Assembly (NCBI GenBank): GCA_021797365.1
Contig: JAJZZU010000116.1
Coordinates: 1-7,447, forward strand
DNA from: Pseudomonadota bacterium
GTDB taxonomy: Bacteria > Pseudomonadota > Gammaproteobacteria > Acidiferrobacterales > Acidiferrobacteraceae
Direction: 5' to 3'
Length of the DNA: 7,447 nucleotides
Positions 5,784 through 7,447 of the stretch are shown piece after piece (the first letter of the stretch is position 1; each line of letters starts with the position of its first letter). Made by a program: the position numbers and the translations under genes. Under the pieces are notes generated by a model. The model was not told where the DNA came from. It saw only the letters and a list, made by a program, of their open reading frames with translations, and did not search any database.

Positions 5784-6325
5784 GGCTCCTCCCACGGCGC
5801 GAATCCGATAGGCCGCTTCTTCTTGGGCTCAGGCGGGGTCATCAGTTCGCGGATGGCATCAAAGACGACCTGGAACTGGGTGTCGTATTTCTTCTCCAGG
5901 GCGGCGAGCTTGCGGGCAAGTTGCGCGTTCGAGGCGAGCATCTGGCGCAGACGCACGAAGGTGCGCACGACAAAAACACTCATCTCGACTGCCCGCGGCG
6001 TATTGAGCACTGAGGCGGCCATGATGGCGCCATGCTCGGTAAAGGCGTTGGGCAGTGCCGGGGAAAACTTCAGGCGCTGGAGGTGGTCGCAATTTGCGAC
6101 CACCTGGGCCTTCTCTTCGGCCGAGAGCGGAAACAGGAAATCCTCCGGAAAGCGCTCCGGATTCCGTTTTACCTGCTCATTCAACCGCTTGGTGGTGACC
6201 CCGTAGAGCTCGGCCAGATCGGCATCGAGCAGGACCTTGTGCCCTCGAATGAGGAGGATGCCCCGGGCAATCCGCTCCTCGGGGACAATGAGCGCGGATC
6301 GCTCGGTTTTCTTCTTAGTCGCCAT
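5780..6325 (-). CDS. ORF6N-domain DNA-binding protein
   Basis: This 181-residue protein has the ORF6N domain at residues about 14-105: [20 protein letters not shown], then [19 protein letters not shown] (38-56, helix-turn-helix-like), [14 protein letters not shown] (58-71), and [20 protein letters not shown] (91-110). A helical, probably coiled-coil segment follows (about 125-165), and the protein ends in a lysine-rich tail ([11 protein letters not shown]). ORF6N domains occur in phage antirepressors and in genes lodged in type I restriction operons; their role there is unknown and DNA binding is inferred. I chose ATG 6325 (MATKKK) because it overlaps the hsdM stop by 11 nt and has AGGG (6335-6338) nine bases upstream; an in-frame ATG at 6361 lies deeper in hsdM and is less likely. 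A perfect 25-bp palindrome occupies codons 74-82. The gene sits between hsdM and a relict hsdM tail, which suggests it was inserted. Confidence 0.9.
   Translation of the reverse strand: MATKKKTERSALIVPEERIARGILLIRGHKVLLDADLAELYGVTTKRLNEQVKRNPERFPEDFLFPLSAEEKAQVVANCDHLQRLKFSPALPNAFTEHGAIMAASVLNTPRAVEMSVFVVRTFVRLRQMLASNAQLARKLAALEKKYDTQFQVVFDAIRELMTPPEPKKKRPIGFAPWEEP
6081..6105. repeat. Perfect 25-bp palindrome inside the ORF6N gene
   Basis: Two perfect 12-base arms (6081-6092 and 6094-6105) flank one centre base at 6093, with the core TCGCAATTTGCGA on the plus strand. It spans ORF6N codons 74-82 (QVVANCDHL). The 27-bp palindrome in rhuM has the same layout and a related core (GCAA-N-TTGC). 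A DNA-binding site or an mRNA hairpin is possible; no T-run follows that would make it a classical terminator. Confidence 0.85.
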
Positions 6326-7447
6326 ACCCGAGATCCCTGAGATTGGCGGCGATGGCGGCATCCAGTCTCGCAGCTTCCTGCTGTTGCTCCCGAAGCTGGG
6401 CGGTGAGGCGCCTCATCTTCTCCTCGAACGGCTCCCCGTCGTCTGTCTGGGTCTCGGCGCCGACATAGCGCCCGGGGGTCAGCACATGGCCGTGCTTGCG
6501 GATGTCATCTAAGGTCGCGGCCTTGCAGAACCCTGGGATGTCTTCGTAGGCGGTAGGGTCGTTGGGGGCGAGCGCATGCAGGGCGTCGGGATCTCCGCGC
6601 CAGCGATGGTAGGTGCCGGCGATCTTCTCGATATCGGCCTCGGTCAATTCCCGGTGGGTGCGATCGACCAGGGTCCCGAGCTTGCGGGCATCAATAAAGA
6701 GCGTCTCGCCGCGCCGATCCCGGAAGCGGCCATTGGTCTTCGTGCGCGTCAGAAACCACAGACAGACCGGGATCTGGATGGAGTAAAAGAGCTGGCCGGG
6801 GAGCGCCACCATGCAATCGACAAGATCGGCCTCGATCAGGTTCTTGCGGATCTCGCCCTCGCCGGACTGGTTCGACGACATGGAGCCGTTGGCGAGCACA
6901 AAGCCTGCGGTGCCGGTCGGCGCCAAATGAAAAAGGAAGTGCTGGACCCAGGCGAAGTTGGCATTACCGGCCGGCGGCACGCCATAGGCCCAGCGCTTGT
7001 CTCCCTTTAAGAGCTCACCACGCCAATCGCTGTCATTGAAAGGGGGATTGGCGAGCACATAATCGGCCTTGAGATCGGGGTGCTGATCGGCATGGAAGGT
7101 ATCGCCCTGGGCGATCTGGGCCTCGATGCCGCGGATGGCGAGATTCATCTTCGCCAACCGCCAGGTCGTATAATTGCTCTCCTGGCCATAGATGGAGATA
7201 TCCCCTATGCGTCCGGCATGGGCCTCGATGAACTGCTCGCTTTGCACGAACATGCCCCCGGATCCGCAACAGGGGTCATAGACCCGGCCCTTATAAGGGG
7301 CGAGCATGGCCACCAGGATGCGCACCACATGGCGTGGGGTGTAGAACTGACCGCTTTGCTTGCCCTCGGCGCTCGCGAACTGGGAGAGGAAGTATTCATA
7401 GACCCGCCCCAAGGTATCCTGGGCGCGGGCGGCCTCATCCCCTAGGG
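6315..7447 (-). CDS. hsdM: Type I restriction-modification methyltransferase subunit M, 3' part (5' end beyond right edge)
   Basis: HsdM methylates adenine (N6) using S-adenosylmethionine, together with HsdS. The open frame runs from base 7447 to TAA at 6315 (377 visible residues); the N-terminal helical domain, probably about 130-170 residues, lies outside. The visible start, [20 protein letters not shown] then [12 protein letters not shown], is the entry to the methylase fold. SAM motif I is [12 protein letters not shown], and catalytic motif IV is NPPF within [14 protein letters not shown]. Later family segments are [53 protein letters not shown] and the C-terminal coiled coil ending [18 protein letters not shown] at 7412 would be the first start in this window but sits in the middle of conserved sequence, so it is not the true start. 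All catalytic motifs are intact. The stop overlaps the ORF6N gene by 11 nt, with no direct junction to hsdS. Confidence 0.96.
   Translation of the reverse strand, partial: LGDEAARAQDTLGRVYEYFLSQFASAEGKQSGQFYTPRHVVRILVAMLAPYKGRVYDPCCGSGGMFVQSEQFIEAHAGRIGDISIYGQESNYTTWRLAKMNLAIRGIEAQIAQGDTFHADQHPDLKADYVLANPPFNDSDWRGELLKGDKRWAYGVPPAGNANFAWVQHFLFHLAPTGTAGFVLANGSMSSNQSGEGEIRKNLIEADLVDCMVALPGQLFYSIQIPVCLWFLTRTKTNGRFRDRRGETLFIDARKLGTLVDRTHRELTEADIEKIAGTYHRWRGDPDALHALAPNDPTAYEDIPGFCKAATLDDIRKHGHVLTPGRYVGAETQTDDGEPFEEKMRRLTAQLREQQQEAARLDAAIAANLRDLGYGD

Noticed and set aside
6081..6105. Intrinsic terminator
   Set aside because: The hairpin is strong, but no run of T follows on either strand and it lies inside an intact coding sequence.
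5619..6206. 195-codon plus-strand open frame opposite ORF6N and the hsdS start
   Set aside because: It is rich in arginine and serine, shows no family pattern and is antisense to supported genes.
1..7447. tRNA, rRNA, CRISPR array or insertion sequence
   Set aside because: I saw no cloverleaf-like segment, no spaced direct repeats and no transposase-like frame; nearly every base belongs to the genes and fragments listed.

Overview
The window is a single dense block of genes, all on the minus strand and transcribed from right to left. It is the middle and end of a type I restriction-modification (hsd) operon. Base composition is GC-rich, and the hsd, ORF6N and RhuM homologues resemble those of Proteobacteria. 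A gamma- or betaproteobacterium is likely, but nothing here fixes the species.

Order in the direction of transcription: hsdM (methyltransferase, 5' end beyond the right edge); an ORF6N-domain DNA-binding gene; a 35-codon ORF ending in a second copy of the hsdM C-terminal tail; hsdS (specificity subunit with two recognition domains and two conserved regions); an ABC-type AAA ATPase gene; a DUF4276 (TOPRIM-like) gene; a frameshifted scrap of an hsdR 5' end; an AlbA_2/Schlafen plus GHKL-type ATP-binding regulator-like gene; a second, longer hsdR 5' fragment (about 172 residues of homology); and a RhuM-family gene running off the left edge. Most junctions are ATGA or 11-nt overlaps, or gaps of only tens of bases, so the block looks like one translationally coupled transcription unit. 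No stretch over 300 bases lacks a gene.

HsdM and HsdS should form the methyltransferase of a type I system. The motor/nuclease subunit HsdR is present only as two N-terminal fragments, so within this window the system can modify DNA but not cut it, unless an intact hsdR lies outside. The ATPase and DUF4276 pair is a self-contained candidate second defence module, with an architecture (ATPase plus TOPRIM-like partner) reminiscent of the OLD/PARIS type.

Two observations stand out. First, the accessory genes sit between fragments of hsd genes: ORF6N lies between two hsdM tails with identical 11-nt overlap geometry, AlbA_2 lies between two hsdR 5' ends, and rhuM begins where hsdR homology stops. 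This suggests cassettes gained by recombination at hsd gene ends. Second, the two DNA-binding accessory genes (ORF6N and rhuM) each carry a perfect odd-centred palindrome (25 and 27 bp, shared core GCAA-N-TTGC) inside the coding sequence, at nearly the same distance from the start codon.
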